Shown: positions 23,796 through 36,891 of the stretch, piece after piece | Numbering within the stretch: position 1 is the stretch's first letter | How the letters are laid out: every line of letters starts with the position of its first letter | NCBI GenBank assembly: GCA_028532985.1 | Contig: JANCIK010000004.1 | Coordinates: 124,001 to 188,000, forward strand | Direction of reading: 5' to 3' | Source: Stropharia rugosoannulata | Taxonomy: Eukaryota; Basidiomycota; Agaricomycetes; Agaricales; Strophariaceae | Length of the DNA: 64,000 nucleotides | Made by a program: the position numbers and the translations under genes | The notes under the pieces: generated by a model | Told to the model about the DNA's origin: nothing | The model's input: the letters and a program-made list of their open reading frames with translations, nothing else | The model's database searches: none

Positions 23796-26270
23796 ATGGA
23801 AATATTCAATGTCGGGCTCACCCCTCTCGAGGCATGCATGGTTGTTTTCAGCGCCACTGTAGTGCCCATTTTGTATCGCTTTTTCTCGAGTTCAGGATCT
23901 CACAAGCTGTTGCCGGGCCCTCCGCATCACGCTTTTGGCAACATTGAAGTAAGGTCTCCCATCTGGAAACGCCTTCATAACCTCCATGTGCATTATGGTA
24001 CGTGTTCAGCCTTGACATAACAGGCACAACTGCAAGACATCCGAGGCTAACTTCCACCGGAATAGGTTCAATCATATCAACCTATCTAGGGAATAGGTTT
24101 ATCATCTGTATGCTATTGCGATCTATTAATTGTGCACCAGTGTGTCTAATGAAGGATAAGCTCTGGCAACCATAGATATAGCAAAGGATCTACTGGACAA
24201 GAAAGGAAATATCTATTCAAGCAGACCGATGAACATCATGGGGTAAGGGCACACTGGAGGACTTGAAAAGAAATTAAGCTCATAACACATTAGGGACATA
24301 TTGACAGGAGGAATGCGGACTGTAACAATGCCGTATGGCACTCGATGGCGAAATTACAGATCAGTAGGCCACATTTATCTGCGCATCATGTGTAAGGACT
24401 CACGCGGGGACTCTGGCTAGCTGTTGCAGGCTTCGATAGGCGTAGAGGCATCGCAGAACTTTAAACCACTTCAGACACTTGAATCAAGCATCTTGTTGCA
24501 TGATCTTCTCTCGGAGAAGGTACCGGAGAATTACAACTCCCACTTCAAGCGGTATGTCTTTGGCCTTTGTCATCTAAGAACTATAAAAAGTCCGACGTGT
24601 TTCGAACAAGGTTCGCTCTTTCTGTGGCTAGTTGTCTGAGTTATGGCAAACGGATCCTGAGTCTGGATGATCCAATGGTTCGTGCACAAGAGGAAGTCGA
24701 CCACGGTGAGCAAACTTCGTCTTTCTGATTTCTGAGCCCGTTTCTGATCCAGGCCTATTGAAAAGCCTTCATGAAGTAAGCGGTTACTTCAAATATACAT
24801 TTGGTATACGCCTTTTGATGTGACGTTTAACTTGTCCTTTATAGGTTCAGGTAATAGTGTTCGTACAATTCCCAAACGAGTACTAATTAACATATGTTAG
24901 TGCACCAGGACATTACGTTGTAGAATCAGTACGTATCCTAGCTCACAGTGCAATGGCACCATCTGTAGAAGGGCTGACACGAGGTCTAGTGGCCTGTCCT
25001 ACTCAAACTTCCTGTAAGAGTTCGACGACTCAATTCCATCTGAAGGTGTATTGACCCCTTTCTAGCGCTTTTTGCAGTGGTTCCGCCGGGCCCCAGAAGA
25101 ACAGCGAGAACGCGACACAAAGTTATTTCTTGCACTGCTGCTACAAGTTAGAGACGAGATGCAGAGGAACATTGCCCCTCCTTCCTTAGCGAAGCGGGCA
25201 ATAGAGAAGCAATCCGACTTTGGGCTAAGTGACGTCGAGGTAGCTTATGCGCTATCATCCCCCTTTGCTGCTGGAGTGTCTACTGTGAGATATATTTTCC
25301 CTCTTCCCATTTTGCTAAGAGTAACCAGTTCTTTCATTCTTATTTCAGACAACCTCCGTAATTCAAGTCGCCTTGTGTGAGTCGGTCTATCGTCTCGAAG
25401 TGAAGGGATGTACCTAACACTGATACTCAGTGGCTATGTTACACTATCCCGATGTCATGAGAAAAGCGCAAGCTGAAATCGATGCTGTGGTAGGATCAGA
25501 CAGAATGCCAGACTTCGAGGACATGCAAACTTTGCCCTATGTCGCCGCCTTAATCCGTGAAGCACTAAGGTGACATTGGTTGCGTTCTTGTTTTTATCTG
25601 AGCTGACCCGTGGAAGATGGAGGCCCATAGTCCCCCTTGGAGTTCCTCATAGTGTTATTGCGGACGACACGTATAATGGAATGTCTATACCGAAGGGGAG
25701 CACAATTGTATCTAACCTATAGTAAGCCTTCATTCAAAGAGACTATGACAGATTCTAAATATCATACAGTACAATGAGTAAAGATGAACAGGTATGTAGG
25801 CAAAATGCTACTTTATCTGCACTGTGGTGATTATTACTTATCGCTATTTTGAAGGTGTTTTCCTCTCCGGAGGTGTTTGACCCAGATAGATATCTCAAGC
25901 CGGGCCCTCATTCAAATTTTTATTTTGGTTTTGGACGACGTATCTGCCCGGGCATGCACGTAGCGCACAACTCGCTCTTCATTGTTATCAGCAGGTTCGT
26001 GCTTACCAGGGACCTTCCTTTAACTCATATATATATATATATGCTGATTACTGTCGTCTTCACAGATTATTATGGGCCTTCAACATTCTTCCAAATACCA
26101 ACAAACACGGCAATCCTGTACTTCCATCAGTGGATGATTTTTCTCCAGCTTTGATTACTTCTCCTATCCCGTTTACGTATAGACTTGAACCAAGGTCAGC
26201 GGTGAGAGAAGAGATTATCCAGACTAGCTTGAAGGAGGCTGTGGCACAAGGGGCTACACAGTGGCTGTAG
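23796..26270 (+). CDS. Cytochrome P450 monooxygenase, basidiomycete type
   Basis: Heme-thiolate monooxygenase, ER-anchored by an N-terminal hydrophobic helix ([17 protein letters not shown]). Start ATG 23796, stop ends 26270; about 520 residues in some 15 exons. Order seen: KLLPGPPHH hinge; [55 protein letters not shown] (helix C, WxxxR); [50 protein letters not shown]; the oxygen-binding I-helix AAGVSTTTSV; EALR (ExxR); [33 protein letters not shown] with the heme Cys; and FTYRLEPR near the end. Several introns had to be placed by frame, including one tiny exon near 24846-24860 that is the least certain part. With those splices no stop or frameshift remains, so I judge the gene intact. Substrate unknown. 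It resembles the CYP families common in agaricomycete secondary metabolism, but no partner genes lie next to it. Confidence 0.86.
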
Positions 26271-28254
26271 CCTGTAGTCGATTTCTTGCTATTGTAGCTG
26301 CTCTTGACTAAATGAGGCGATGAATCCGGCTCACGGCTGGGAGGGACAACGCAAGTGTAGGACCGAATGAAATAATCGAGAATCTGCCGTTAGTTTCTAT
26401 TGTCCGAGTGAAGGGTTGGTGATGGTGACCCGGCTACGCCGGACTGCCGTCATGAACTGGCATCAAAAGAACGGTATTGAAAGCAAAAAATACAGCAAAA
26501 TGATAGCAGAATGAGTGAAACATGACTTCAGGAAGACACGAGATTTAAACTTCGTGAGTTGTATCTGTTCGTTTCTCAGGGAAAAAGAAAGCATTTGGCA
26601 TGGGTATAAATGATAGGTGCACATGGTGACATATGCTTCAACATAAGTAACTATCTACTTAGCACCGGACGGCAAAGCGAATATATGTATTTACGATATG
26701 CAATTATCCGGGTACGTCAGGTCACCGAAATCAGATTTGCTGGTATGTACTCGCACCACCGAACAGTGCCTTTTCACTAAAGTTTGAAGGCTCGCCGCGG
26801 TCGGCATATGATCACCTTCACAACTACCCCGGTATACACTAATCCGGGTGCTATTATCATCTCTTGAACTGCTTTTAGCTGGTTATGCAAAACATGTAAG
26901 CCATGAGAGAGACTATCAGCAACGCAGTTGCAGGTATAGTTCAACATAGATTGTCACACTGCCCGCTTCTTTACCTTATCATTATCTAGAGACTTCTTCA
27001 ATAGTGCATGTGGTTTGATTACCAAAACACATGCACATTTGTCCGTTGACTGGAGGACTTGATTAAGATAAGTACTATTGTATAATCAGCATATGATACT
27101 GTCACTGTCAGCTCTCGGTATACAGAACTGGTCAGTTGATCCGATAAAATAAACTCTAACACGAGGTTTCGGGTCCATGGGCAGAAATAACAGGCGCTCA
27201 TGGTAGACTCCTAAAATTAGCGACATAGCCTTTGCTGTACTTCAAACACGCATGTGCATGGCAAAGCTTCCCCGGCTTACACTATGATCGGAGGTGTTAT
27301 AGGACAATGCGCTAACCTACATGGATATGTCAATACTAGAATTTATTCTACTTGTCTTGCGATCAGATGTCGCGGATATTTGTACACTCACAGCCTGACG
27401 GAGGCAATGGCTTGAATCTTCAATTTAAGCGCCCATTATCGGGTCATGCCACAACACGTGGTGCGGCCGCCGTGTTCGTCGATCGAGTGCTATCACCCAC
27501 ATAGCCCTACAAAAGGTCGCTGTTTAACTCTAGCCATTGAATAGGTGTGTACCATAAGGTGCCATGTAATGTTCCTTCTGTGCGGTAATAAATTAACTGC
27601 TTCCCCATTTTAGTCACAACGGCTGGGAGGAAAGCCTGGGCCGTGCACTGGGTGTACTATATTTCCTGCCGTGTCAAAATGAGATTGGTTGGAACTGCTG
27701 TTCTATAGGGCTCACTCATAGCTCTCGTGAGAAATTAAGAGCATACACTAAGTTCTCCCTAAGGAGATGTCATGTTTCACAGAAATTGACAGGTGCATCG
27801 TTTGCTCGCTGGCATAATCAGATTCAGCGAGGTACTGTGCCCCAAGGTGATGTCTCGTGCTAAATAGATATCGATTATTTCAGCGGCACCATCGCGGCAT
27901 TGGGAGGCAGGTGATTCTCTTGTTAATCATCCACGTTTCTTGGTTGCGGACTAGTACAAGAACGGAACAAAGGTAGATCGAATATCAGCGTGGGTACGAC
28001 TGATCAATGCTGCAACACTTATTATGCCTTCCGTGCTACATACGTTTCACCCTCTCAGCTTGGTCATCGACTGGAAAGATCTGCTTTAAATGTCGCAGTC
28101 TGATCAAGTCGTAACAAGTACTCAAGGGTGAAGTGACTTGTAGCATTACATGCTTTGAATGGGTAGTATTAATAGACATTCATGAATGCATTGATTGACT
28201 CTATCCGTCTCCTCTAGCCAATTTGCTACTGGGAGTAAGACTTGCAGCGGCTGA
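26271..28254. other. Gene-poor region, nothing recognised
   Basis: Unassigned sequence downstream of the P450. No open frame above about 60 codons has recognisable motifs, and no repeat ends were found. Confidence 0.5.
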
Positions 28255-29560
28255 CCATATACTATCTAGTTCCATAATTACATAGCTCAGTCGCGACAGC
28301 ATTATCCGGGACTGGACTAGTATCCGGGCCATCAACAGCAACTATATCTCTAGCAAAGCGTGTCAGAGACGTTAATAAAATGTCTCATAGGAATCGCATC
28401 ACGGAAAATTATATATACTTACATAGCTAGACTGAGTAGCCTCCAAGGAAGCAGAATCACAGTCCAAGATGGACGAGGTATAGTCATCTGTCCGCTATAA
28501 TTAGTAAGAGTATACCATGCATTCTTATCTTCCTTCTGCCCGTGCTCGCCGAGCAATGGGTCCTGCTGCCCCCAGTATGTTTGTAACTGTTCTCGCTGTA
28601 TGGCTTTGTCCCATTATTTTCTCAGTGCCATCATCGGACGACAGCGAAGCAACCTGACGCAACCTGCAGGCTCGAGTAATTATTTAATACAGGTATGTAC
28701 GTATTTCAGTTTATTTTTGAAACTGGTGATGAGTGGGATAATGTCGGAGCATTAGACAGGCGCGATGTCACTTGGGTTATTGTCCTTTCGCTGCAATCCC
28801 TGCTTTACTAAGATAGCATCAGTGATCAACGTTACGGCCGGCTTCAACCCTGGAAGTGAACTGTCTCTATGTATATGTATCGGGCATACTTAATATAGGT
28901 TGTCATTGATGCCTGTAAATGTCTCGTCAGACTCTACGGGAGTTTCCAGAATGATACTTACGCAGATTGCAAAAAGGTAACCATTACTTAGCAAGATCGC
29001 TCACGATATCATATCTCATTGCCAATTATGTCGGGGCTTGGTCGGGGTCAAGACGAAATAACGATACAAGTATGCGGTCCTGTGTCCAGGAGGCTTGATT
29101 GACCAATTCAGCGATGACTGTATTTTACAGACCTCGAGCTCCTGTTTGGGCGCTACATTCTGTGGTCGCTGTCCCATCAGCCACCAGCCTCAAACGGTGG
29201 ATAGAGAATACGAGCGTCCTACCTCGCGTCGTCGCCACAAACTGATCCTGGACCGGATACCGGCAATTGCCAACCCCGAGCATTCGTCTGGGCGCCTACG
29301 GCCTAATCAAATACTCAGTACCGACTGTGTACATTCCCAAATACTGTCCCATATCCTCTCATATCGCGCGCGGGTGTAGTTCAGTCCCATAACTTGTAAT
29401 GTAAAAATTAGAATGCAGGTTAAGAGAGAGCAATATACAGCAGTAATGCCACCGAACTCGTATATGCGGATTGCACGCCTATCACCGCCGCTGCATATCT
29501 ACATTTATACACACAAACAAGGCTGCCCAGGCGACGACTCCCCCAATTGGGGAAGGCGGC
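28255..29560 (-). repeat. Diverged segment, inverted copy at 51870-53230 (copy A)
   Basis: The reverse complement aligns, with small gaps, to 51870-53230. Shared blocks include TTTATTTTTGAAACTGG, TCCTTTCGCTGCAATCC, ATGTCTCGTCAGACTC, GGTCCTGTGTCCAGG and GACCGGATACCGG. On the minus strand some short frames stay open in both copies, for example a run ending PQN-x-A-x-KQE-x-E and a run FFAICV-x-I-x-LETP-x-ESDETF (copy A has lost one T at the start of the latter). This suggests a relic of a duplicated coding region, perhaps of a membrane protein. Many disabling changes are present, and I do not recognise the family. Limits are approximate. Confidence 0.6.
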
Positions 29561-31416
29561 GCGGACGGGCCGGTAAGCGACAATAAGGAGGAGGAGACTC
29601 GAGAGGGCGTACCAAAGGCGTGTCGTGATAATCTCTACTACTATTCATGTAGTCCCATTTCTGCATACTTGACTCTGAAAACAAGGAGTGGAAGACGCAA
29701 CAGAATCGTCCCGAAATGTCCAGATTAGCAGTGAATATATGAATTTGTGCAGTTGAGTAGACATATCATCGCTCAATCATCGCTGCCCGCGTAATTTCGC
29801 GGCAGAAGCGTCGAGATGCTGATGTGCGTCCAGGTGATGGTCCAAGAAATAAATATGGTGCGTATATTTTTGTGCATATTCATCTATAAATAAAACACCG
29901 TTTACTACATAAAGTGATGTGTATGCAAAGTTGCGAATTGCCCTCGCTAGGTACATAACGGACTGCGCCAGGCAGGACATGCCAATTCAGTAAGGATAAG
30001 TCCAAGGGCGACAAAAGGGTACAGGCACTTGTTTGAGCTTCTCATGAACAAATTAACGCTAGAAGCGGTGGTGTGGGATGATGGATGTGTGATGGATGAT
30101 GCGTACCTGCGCGCTTATCACAAGCGTGCCTTCGCTTTGTTCAGCCTTTATCTATCTATCTAAGAAGCTTAGTTCCAAACTACTCGGTTCGCTTCTCAAG
30201 ACAAAACGTGGAGACAAGTTTGAGCGCCGTCGCACTTCAAGTGGATTCCAGACAGCTTCCCTTGACAGATTAGTACGAAACAGGATGCGTCGTCACCTTT
30301 ATTGCTAGCGATAAGGCAAGGAAGAAGGACCTTGTCAATATGTAGGACCTTAGACAGCGCATGACAGCCTGCGACGGGATGTGCGTGAGAGGTAGTACTG
30401 CACTCAGTCTACATAGCTACTGCCACTTAATTTAAGTATTACCACAGCCGTCGTCCGTGGGTGCGCGTTGGCGGCCGCCGGGACTGAGGAAGATAAGTCT
30501 GGGTAGTATGTACGGCGGTGTTACGGATACTTAGTTCTGAGGAGTCGGGTCCTCTGTACGGTCCTCTCACTCATGCAATGGACTCAGGGGAAATACAATC
30601 TTTAAAAAAGCAGAACAAAGATTGAGAAATAGTCGAACTACCTTCGATATTCAAACGAGATCCACTCCACTGCCTCCACCGCGTACCCCATACTCTCCAG
30701 CATACTCTGGGTAGCAGGCTTGAAGGTTTCGCGGAGGTAATCTTTCGGTACCGCGGGCATTTACACATCTCTCGACTTAGAGAATACTGGAATGAATTTG
30801 ATATAGAATGACATTGCTATCTAGCTCAATCTGTGCACTTAGAGAGATTAGACCTTCAGGTGTTACGTCTAGTTATCTGTCCCGGCGTCACCCTCCCGAG
30901 GCCGTGCGTTGCGGTTAGCGCAAAACTCTTCAAGCGGTGTAGAATGGTTGACTACGAAATAAATACAGAACGTGGATTGCCTCAGCAGTACTTTCACTAT
31001 CTGTTTATCACACTAGTGTCGTGTCAATGGAGAGCTCGGTAGACATCCAATTTAATTACAGATACACTTCAATCTAATAACGGAACGTTCGCAACCTCAA
31101 TCATGGCGCAAACGAGCAAAACTATGTACATACTCCTTCCATATCACACCGAAACATCCTCCTTATTGTCTGCTTAGCTTTCATTTAACTTTACCCTTTC
31201 TATCAGGCATGCTCATCACTGGGTACGTACATACTCTAGCCTCCCACAGAGACTGGGGATTGTGAGAATGGCCATCGGCTACTCACTGGCTTCCCCACAG
31301 GTTAACTTGTTAAGGCTAAAAGTGGCTTAGTAGCGGTTATACAAGACATTGCACCGAGGGGCGTTTATTTTTATCTTATTTATATTTTTTCGATCCAATT
31401 TCCGACTCTTGCTTTA
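29561..31416. other. Gene-poor region, nothing recognised
   Basis: Flanks the mariner element on its left. Small open frames only; no motif, repeat end or splice pattern supported. Confidence 0.5.
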
Positions 31417-31446
31417 CAGTGGCGATCAAAAGTATCGCACAGCCAC
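31417..31446 (+). repeat. Mariner left terminal inverted repeat
   Basis: Thirty bases, pairing with 32984-33013 in inverted orientation with one mismatch (CGC against TGC at the same position). Immediately preceded by TA. Confidence 0.93.
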
Positions 31447-31692
31447 CCCCGCATCACTTAAAATAGATCTACTCCTCGTAAAATATATGCAATTCAGATA
31501 AAAAGACATACAATGTGTAGCTAGATGTGTATGGAACAGAAAATAAATACATCACATACTGTCTGATTGTTCATGATATAAAAATACGAAGCATAGTAAA
31601 AAAGGTACTGTGCAATTCTTTTGCTCACGTCCTGTCAGATGTGGGAATGAGCATATTCTGGAAGAACGGTTAAAGCAATTGCCTACCGGGTT

Positions 31693-32717
31693 TCAGTATT
31701 TTGTAGCCCCACCTCGGGCCTTCACCAACGCAGCTACGCGGCGAGGCATACTCTCATACAGAGTGTCGAGGGCCTTGCGCGGGAAGTTCTCCCATTCCTC
31801 CTGCAGTGCCTCCCACAGCTCCTCCTTGTTGCGTGGCAGAGGGTTGCGTGCACGCACAAGTGCATCCAATTGATCCCACACGTGCTCAATAATATTCATA
31901 TCCGGGCTAGAAGGCGGCCAGGGCAACATCTTGACATTTTGCGTGTGAACCATTCCTGAGCAACCTTGGATTTATGTTTTGGATCATTATCCTGCTGAAA
32001 AATGAGGCCTTCTTTGCCCGTACGCCGAATTTTAAGATCCTTCAGAGTCCCGAGAAATTGTTTTTCCAGGATTTCGACATAATCTGGGCCGCACATGATG
32101 CTGTCGATGCGATGAAGCCTTCCCATGCCCTGTGATGTGATCATCCCCCACACCATGAGGCTTCCAGCGCCATGTTTAATGGTTTTCTTTAGGAATCGAT
32201 CATCCAGGGCCTGTCCGGGCTGGAACCAAGCATACTGGCGGCCATCAGACTTAAAGAGCAAGAATTTGGACTCATCCGTAAATCCAACCCTTTTCCAGTC
32301 CTCAACCGTCCAGCTTGCATGTGCAAGTGCCCAGAGCCGGCGCTTCTCTCGATTGGCTGGAGAAATGTAGGGCCGAGACCTTTGAACACGGCACACAAGT
32401 CCATATGCCTTTAAATTGCGTGCAAGCGTGTGGCGAGACACTTGTGGGAACGCCTTCTTGACCAATTCAGTAGCATTTGCGGCTTCGGTTCTTGCAAGCA
32501 TTCGGGCTGCAACGCGGACATCGCGGTCATCCAATTTACGAGGGCGGCCAGTTTTTGGATTTACATGGTAAGGATCAGCTGTTTTCTCAAAGCGCTTGAG
32601 TATACGGCCAACAGTAGTGCGATGAATACCGATTTCGGCAGCAATCTCATTGTCATTGAGTGAGAGGTTGTGGAGATGAGCAACTCGGGCAACTTTTGTG
32701 GGGGAAGTGTAGACCAT
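31693..32717 (-). pseudogene. Tc1-like transposase, single frameshift
   Basis: Would cut and paste its own element by recognising the terminal repeats. Reads from ATG 32717 (MVYTSPTKVARVAHL). Two helix-turn-helix segments are visible, one at LNDNEIAAEIGIHRTTVGRIL and one after a GRPRK basic stretch (AT-hook-like). The catalytic triad is present: Asp in FTDESKF, Asp in FQQDNDPKHK, Glu in SPDMNIIEHVWD, with 34 residues between the last two, as in Tc1 elements. Near 31940, just after QEWFT, the frame shifts: the first frame runs on into unrelated sequence and the correct one continues from TQNVKMLPWPP to the stop at 31693. A one-base loss or gain explains it; a sequencing error is also possible. 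Confidence 0.88.
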
Positions 32718-32983
32718 ATTCGTAGGAAGCTAGCTGTTAATTTTTTCGTCCAGCAGCGCTCTCAATCTTTTTAAAAAGCCCTGCCTTTCTTGTTGAAACA
32801 TGTGAGCAAAAGAATTGCACACGTGTTTTTACAATAAATTGTGCATTTTTAATGTGAAAGCCATTAATATATACAAAACATGTTTGCAACATATTCATTA
32901 CATCCACACCTATGTAAAACAGTCGTTCGACCCGACATTAAATAGTAATCTACATTGCGAGAAGGACATATTGGAGTCGTGTA

Positions 32984-33013
32984 GTGGCTGTGCAATACTT
33001 TTGATCGCCACTG
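32984..33013 (-). repeat. Mariner right terminal inverted repeat
   Basis: Mirror of the left repeat, followed directly by TA. Confidence 0.93.
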
Positions 33014-36000
33014 TATACCTAGTCCAGTAGTAGCCGTTACTGACGAGTCGGCGACGGGTCGGTTCTATAAGAGGTGCCTCATAGTCTGAAACTACTGAAA
33101 CAAGATTATTGTTATTCGCATGCAATATACGTACTGGACACCACCCAATGCGGTCACAGAAACTCGGTACCTATAGCCTGTAATCAGTAATGTGCAACTC
33201 TAATCGGGCTTCTTATTGTGTCCAGGTTTTAGTAATCGACCAAGCAAAGCACGAGACCCGAGTTGAGAGGTACTTGCCCTTAGGGTCTACTTATAAGTTA
33301 TAAGTTATGTTGTACCCTCTCAAGACCTATGTAATACAACCAGACAGAGATCTACGCCAGTGGCATCAATTTGGGTTTCTACTAACAGGTCCTGTCCTTG
33401 CCAGTGCCTTTGTGATTATAGCTGGCTTTCAGAGGTAAGTATCTGAGAATATTCTATGTAAACTACTTCATATGAGCTGGCGGTGGACTGGGCGTCGCTG
33501 AGCTTGCGATGAATCAATTGGACCGTGCCACTTGTACGCTACTCTACTGGTGGCACGTCAATATCAATGCTACTTCATGCCGCGCAGCTACTACATACCA
33601 TCGAAGTGTTGAGCGTCCTTCTTGAGCCGATCCGGACTCAGACCTTCAACAAAGCTTACCGTAATTTCAGAGCGTGTTACGGTCACGACCAACGCTAATC
33701 TCAGTGGCACAGTATTTATTGAGTATTTAGCCCGGCCCCGAGATGGTGGCGTGCAATGGAAATCGATGCAAAGAATAATTAATACACCCTTAGGGGTAAT
33801 TAAAGCGTTAATATAGTAAACACACCGTAAACGATCTCGGATGTCAGGTAGGATTACATAGGGAGTATGTATGACTGGGTCATGATATCATAGACTCTAC
33901 TCGATTATGTGGTACGTATAATACTATCATACCCCCATATGTAGTACATATATCACTGCTTGCATGGAGATACGGGCCCTGGACCGGGGTGGGTGACACT
34001 GACAGGTGGCGTGCTACCGTCCACTGTCCAGTGCACGGGCTCGGGGGATCGCCCGTACGTCGCCCGTCATAGGCTATAGCCGTAGATTGCCCGTCACAGG
34101 CTTAAGCATAATTCTCATAGGTCCTTATAGCTTTAGTCATGTCGTCTGGCAGCAGGGGCAGGCGTCATCTGCCAGCGCCGTGCCTCGGACTGGTCCAGGC
34201 GCAGTACATGCCAGTGCGCATGTGCTCTGGAATAGAGTACCAGTACGGGATGCGCCGCGGGACTCACTCGGGAGAGAAGCCAAAGCCAAGCTGCCTTTGA
34301 TAGAAATATTTCGATCAGTAAGTCACAGGAACACTGGAAGATTAAAGAAGGGACGAAAGAACAAAAAAGTACTACAAAAGCCATAAGCACGCCTTCGGCG
34401 TGGGGGCAGTGCTCTACCGCTCCCTATAGAGCACTCTACATGTATTTGTACCTACTAGACAAGCTTAAATATGCTTAAGTCCACCTACTCCCGCCGCGAG
34501 CACATCAATCATTCTACCACACATAAAATACGCGCAATACTATGTAATACTTCAGCACTCAGTGCTTATCTTACACCCCCCGATACAGTTCCAGGCGAAC
34601 CGCCAGCAGGTCCGGGCTGGGGTTAAGTGCGCTTGGGGTTAAGTGCGGCCGGGCGCATCATTTACACCACACCCGTCGGGCTCTGTTCGTTCGTTCGTTC
34701 GCTCGTTCGTTTCTTTTGTGTACTTTCTGATATGATAATTCTTTGAATTAATCTCATCTCGTCGTTGCATTTCGTTTGTTCCCTTCTTCAATATATATAT
34801 GTATCTGTTCCTGATACTAATCTCCTCCCCTTCAAGCAAAGCAATGTCCCAGCGTCCCCGAACGCGCACGCGCCCACCAACACTCGATTCCATATACGCG
34901 TGCACCCATTATCCTGCACTGCACCGCCGCAAGCGCCTGCGCCTGCACGCGGATGCGAAGGGCGTGATATAGCTATATCACGCGTCCGAGCGCCCAAGTC
35001 AAGTGTTAAGTATATATGTACTACCGTTAAGTTTCCCATTATACTTCAAACTATGACCCAGTGCTATGTCCTCCAACCCCACCGCTGTGCCCGTGCCTAC
35101 TTATCCCGCAGCACACCTGCGCTATAGGCGGGCGCGTAGGTAGGGCAGGGCAGGGCATGTAGATAGTGCGCTCGCACTGGGTGCGTATGTCACGTACTCC
35201 GAGGTCGCAGTGTATGCTGCGGCGCGGCTACTACACTCTGTTGGCGAGTGGCACAGTGGCAGACATTGGCAGTGCACGGTGTGAGCCGTGCGCCTCCGAG
35301 TCGTAGAGGTAGAGTAAGCTGCGCAGCACGCACGCGCGCGCGCGAGAGCGCGTGGGAATCGCGCAGTTCGCACAGCTGGAGGTCCGAGGGAGGAGTGAGG
35401 AGGAGGAGCGAAGAGATCACACATACACGAGCGCGGAGGTGCTGCTGCTGTCAATCCGTGCTGCAGGACAGCTGCGCGCGCCCATCTCCTGAAGGCTCTA
35501 TGCGGGTGCGCTAAGCGTCGAGCGACGACTGCGCCCGCTGGCTGCGGCTGCTGCGCAGTGCGCTTGCGCGCTCCTGCCACTCGATGTACGCGCGCTATTT
35601 CCGTTGATACGGGTTCGAGTGTGTATACTCCGAGTGGTGCCAGATCGCGTGTCCGAGTGTTTGCTATTAGGGTATGCCTAGATTGCTATTGTAGTGCTAT
35701 CACATAACATAGGTGCTAATCTCAGTATACACTATCTATATATTGTATCGCTATAATATTGTACTGTATTGAGTTCAATAAAGAGCCCTCTGAGAACCTA
35801 GCCACCTAGCCAACCAACCGGAAATACCGCAGAAATGGAAGGGCGGTGTACGGTGTACGGGCCGTGTTGTTAACTTTGTTTTCCAGGGTATAGCAATAAG
35901 AATACATACACCAAGTTGAATAGGACGTGAATAGGACGTGGATATGAACATGAATAGGTATTTTAATTTGGAAGACTATATCGAATTATAGGATTAGATC

Positions 36001-36650
36001 AAAATGATAAACCTGAGATTCAACAGTCGGCGCACAGACCACTGTTAGCAGTCACTAGTCACCATGGTTCGTACGTGATTCCTTCCAAGTTTAATTCCTT
36101 TCTACTATGACGAATCCTTTCTGTCTTTTTCTTCTCTATTTCCTTCCCTTTTTCCTTTGTTCCTTTGTTCCTTCGAGCCAGGGCCTTCTGTCTTATTCAC
36201 CACCTTGAAGTTCCTTCCTTCCAAGTTCCGCCGTCCCTGTCCCCGTCCCCTTCCCCGTCCTCGCCCTTCACTTTCACTTCTTTCACCGTTTTATTTCCTT
36301 TAATAACGAATTTTTTCTGTCAAGTTATTCTAAATCCGCTGCCCCTCGCCTCTTACTTTATTTTTTTATATACTTCTTCGTTCGTTCAGCAGTAATTACT
36401 ACGTTTTACTACTTCGTGCTGCACACTATTCGATGAAACATTTGTTAGTGTACATTACACTTAGCCTGACTAGTGCACGTCCCTGTTCCTGTTTTCCCGC
36501 TTTTCTCTGACTCGTTTAATTTATTTATTCCTGACGATCCACCTTCTTTCTTTCTTTCCTTTCCTTTACTCTCCTTTCATGCTACCCTCATTTTTTCCTG
36601 CTATATACTACGTCCTTCACCGATCGTCTCACATGCGAGGCGGAGGCGGG
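33014..36650. other. Gene-poor region between two transposons
   Basis: No gene recognised. 34047-34105 holds two similar copies of a CGCCCGTCA-type motif; 34681-34715 is a TTCG-type tetranucleotide run; 35.1-35.6 kb is GC-rich with long but motif-free frames on both strands; 36.1-36.6 kb is pyrimidine-rich. Confidence 0.45.
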
Positions 36651-36655
36651 GCACT
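36651..36655 (+). repeat. Copia target-site duplication, left (GCACT)
   Basis: Five bases directly left of the 5' LTR, repeated at 43294-43298 directly right of the 3' LTR. Confidence 0.93.
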
Positions 36656-36891
36656 TGTTGGAAATACACATACATAGTAGTCGTCCACTACACACTTCTA
36701 GTTTATTCCATTGTACTCCACAATCTCTTCATCTTTATTCCACTGACTCATATCTTCATTCTGTATTACTCATACACATTCTATGGACAGTTGTAGATAG
36801 TTCTAGAATACTTAGCTACAGGTATATAAAGGATGTGTAGACGAGTACAATAGCATAGATTTATTCCTTACCACTGCGCCAAATCTTAACA
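36656..36891 (+). repeat. Copia 5' LTR (236 bp)
   Basis: Starts TGTTGGAAATAC and ends ATCTTAACA. Contains a TATATAAA box at 36823-36830, the likely promoter for the genomic RNA. Same sequence as 43058-43293 by eye. Confidence 0.95.
36823..36830 (+). promoter_or_regulatory. LTR TATA box
   Basis: TATATAAA in the 5' LTR; the same box lies at 43225-43232 in the 3' LTR. Placed about 60 bp before the LTR end, consistent with a start of transcription within the LTR. Confidence 0.6.

Larger units (their letters stand above)
31417..33013 (-). mobile_element. Tc1/mariner-family DNA transposon (1597 bp)
   Basis: The ends are 30-bp inverted repeats starting CAGTGGCGATCAAAAGTAT and differing at one position. 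They are flanked on both sides by the TA dinucleotide (31415-31416 and 33014-33015), the usual target duplication of this superfamily. A minus-strand transposase of DD34E type fills most of the element but carries one frameshift. A second terminus of the same family is at 18160-18190. Near-perfect ends with a single coding lesion suggest a fairly young but now non-autonomous copy. Confidence 0.93.

Noticed and set aside
35122..35580. 152-codon minus-strand frame in GC-rich DNA
   Set aside because: Ala/Arg/Ser-biased, no motif, overlaps an equally open plus-strand frame.
36473..36840. Open frames covering the copia LTR, repeated at 42944-43242
   Set aside because: Same LTR sequence at both places; LTR is not coding.
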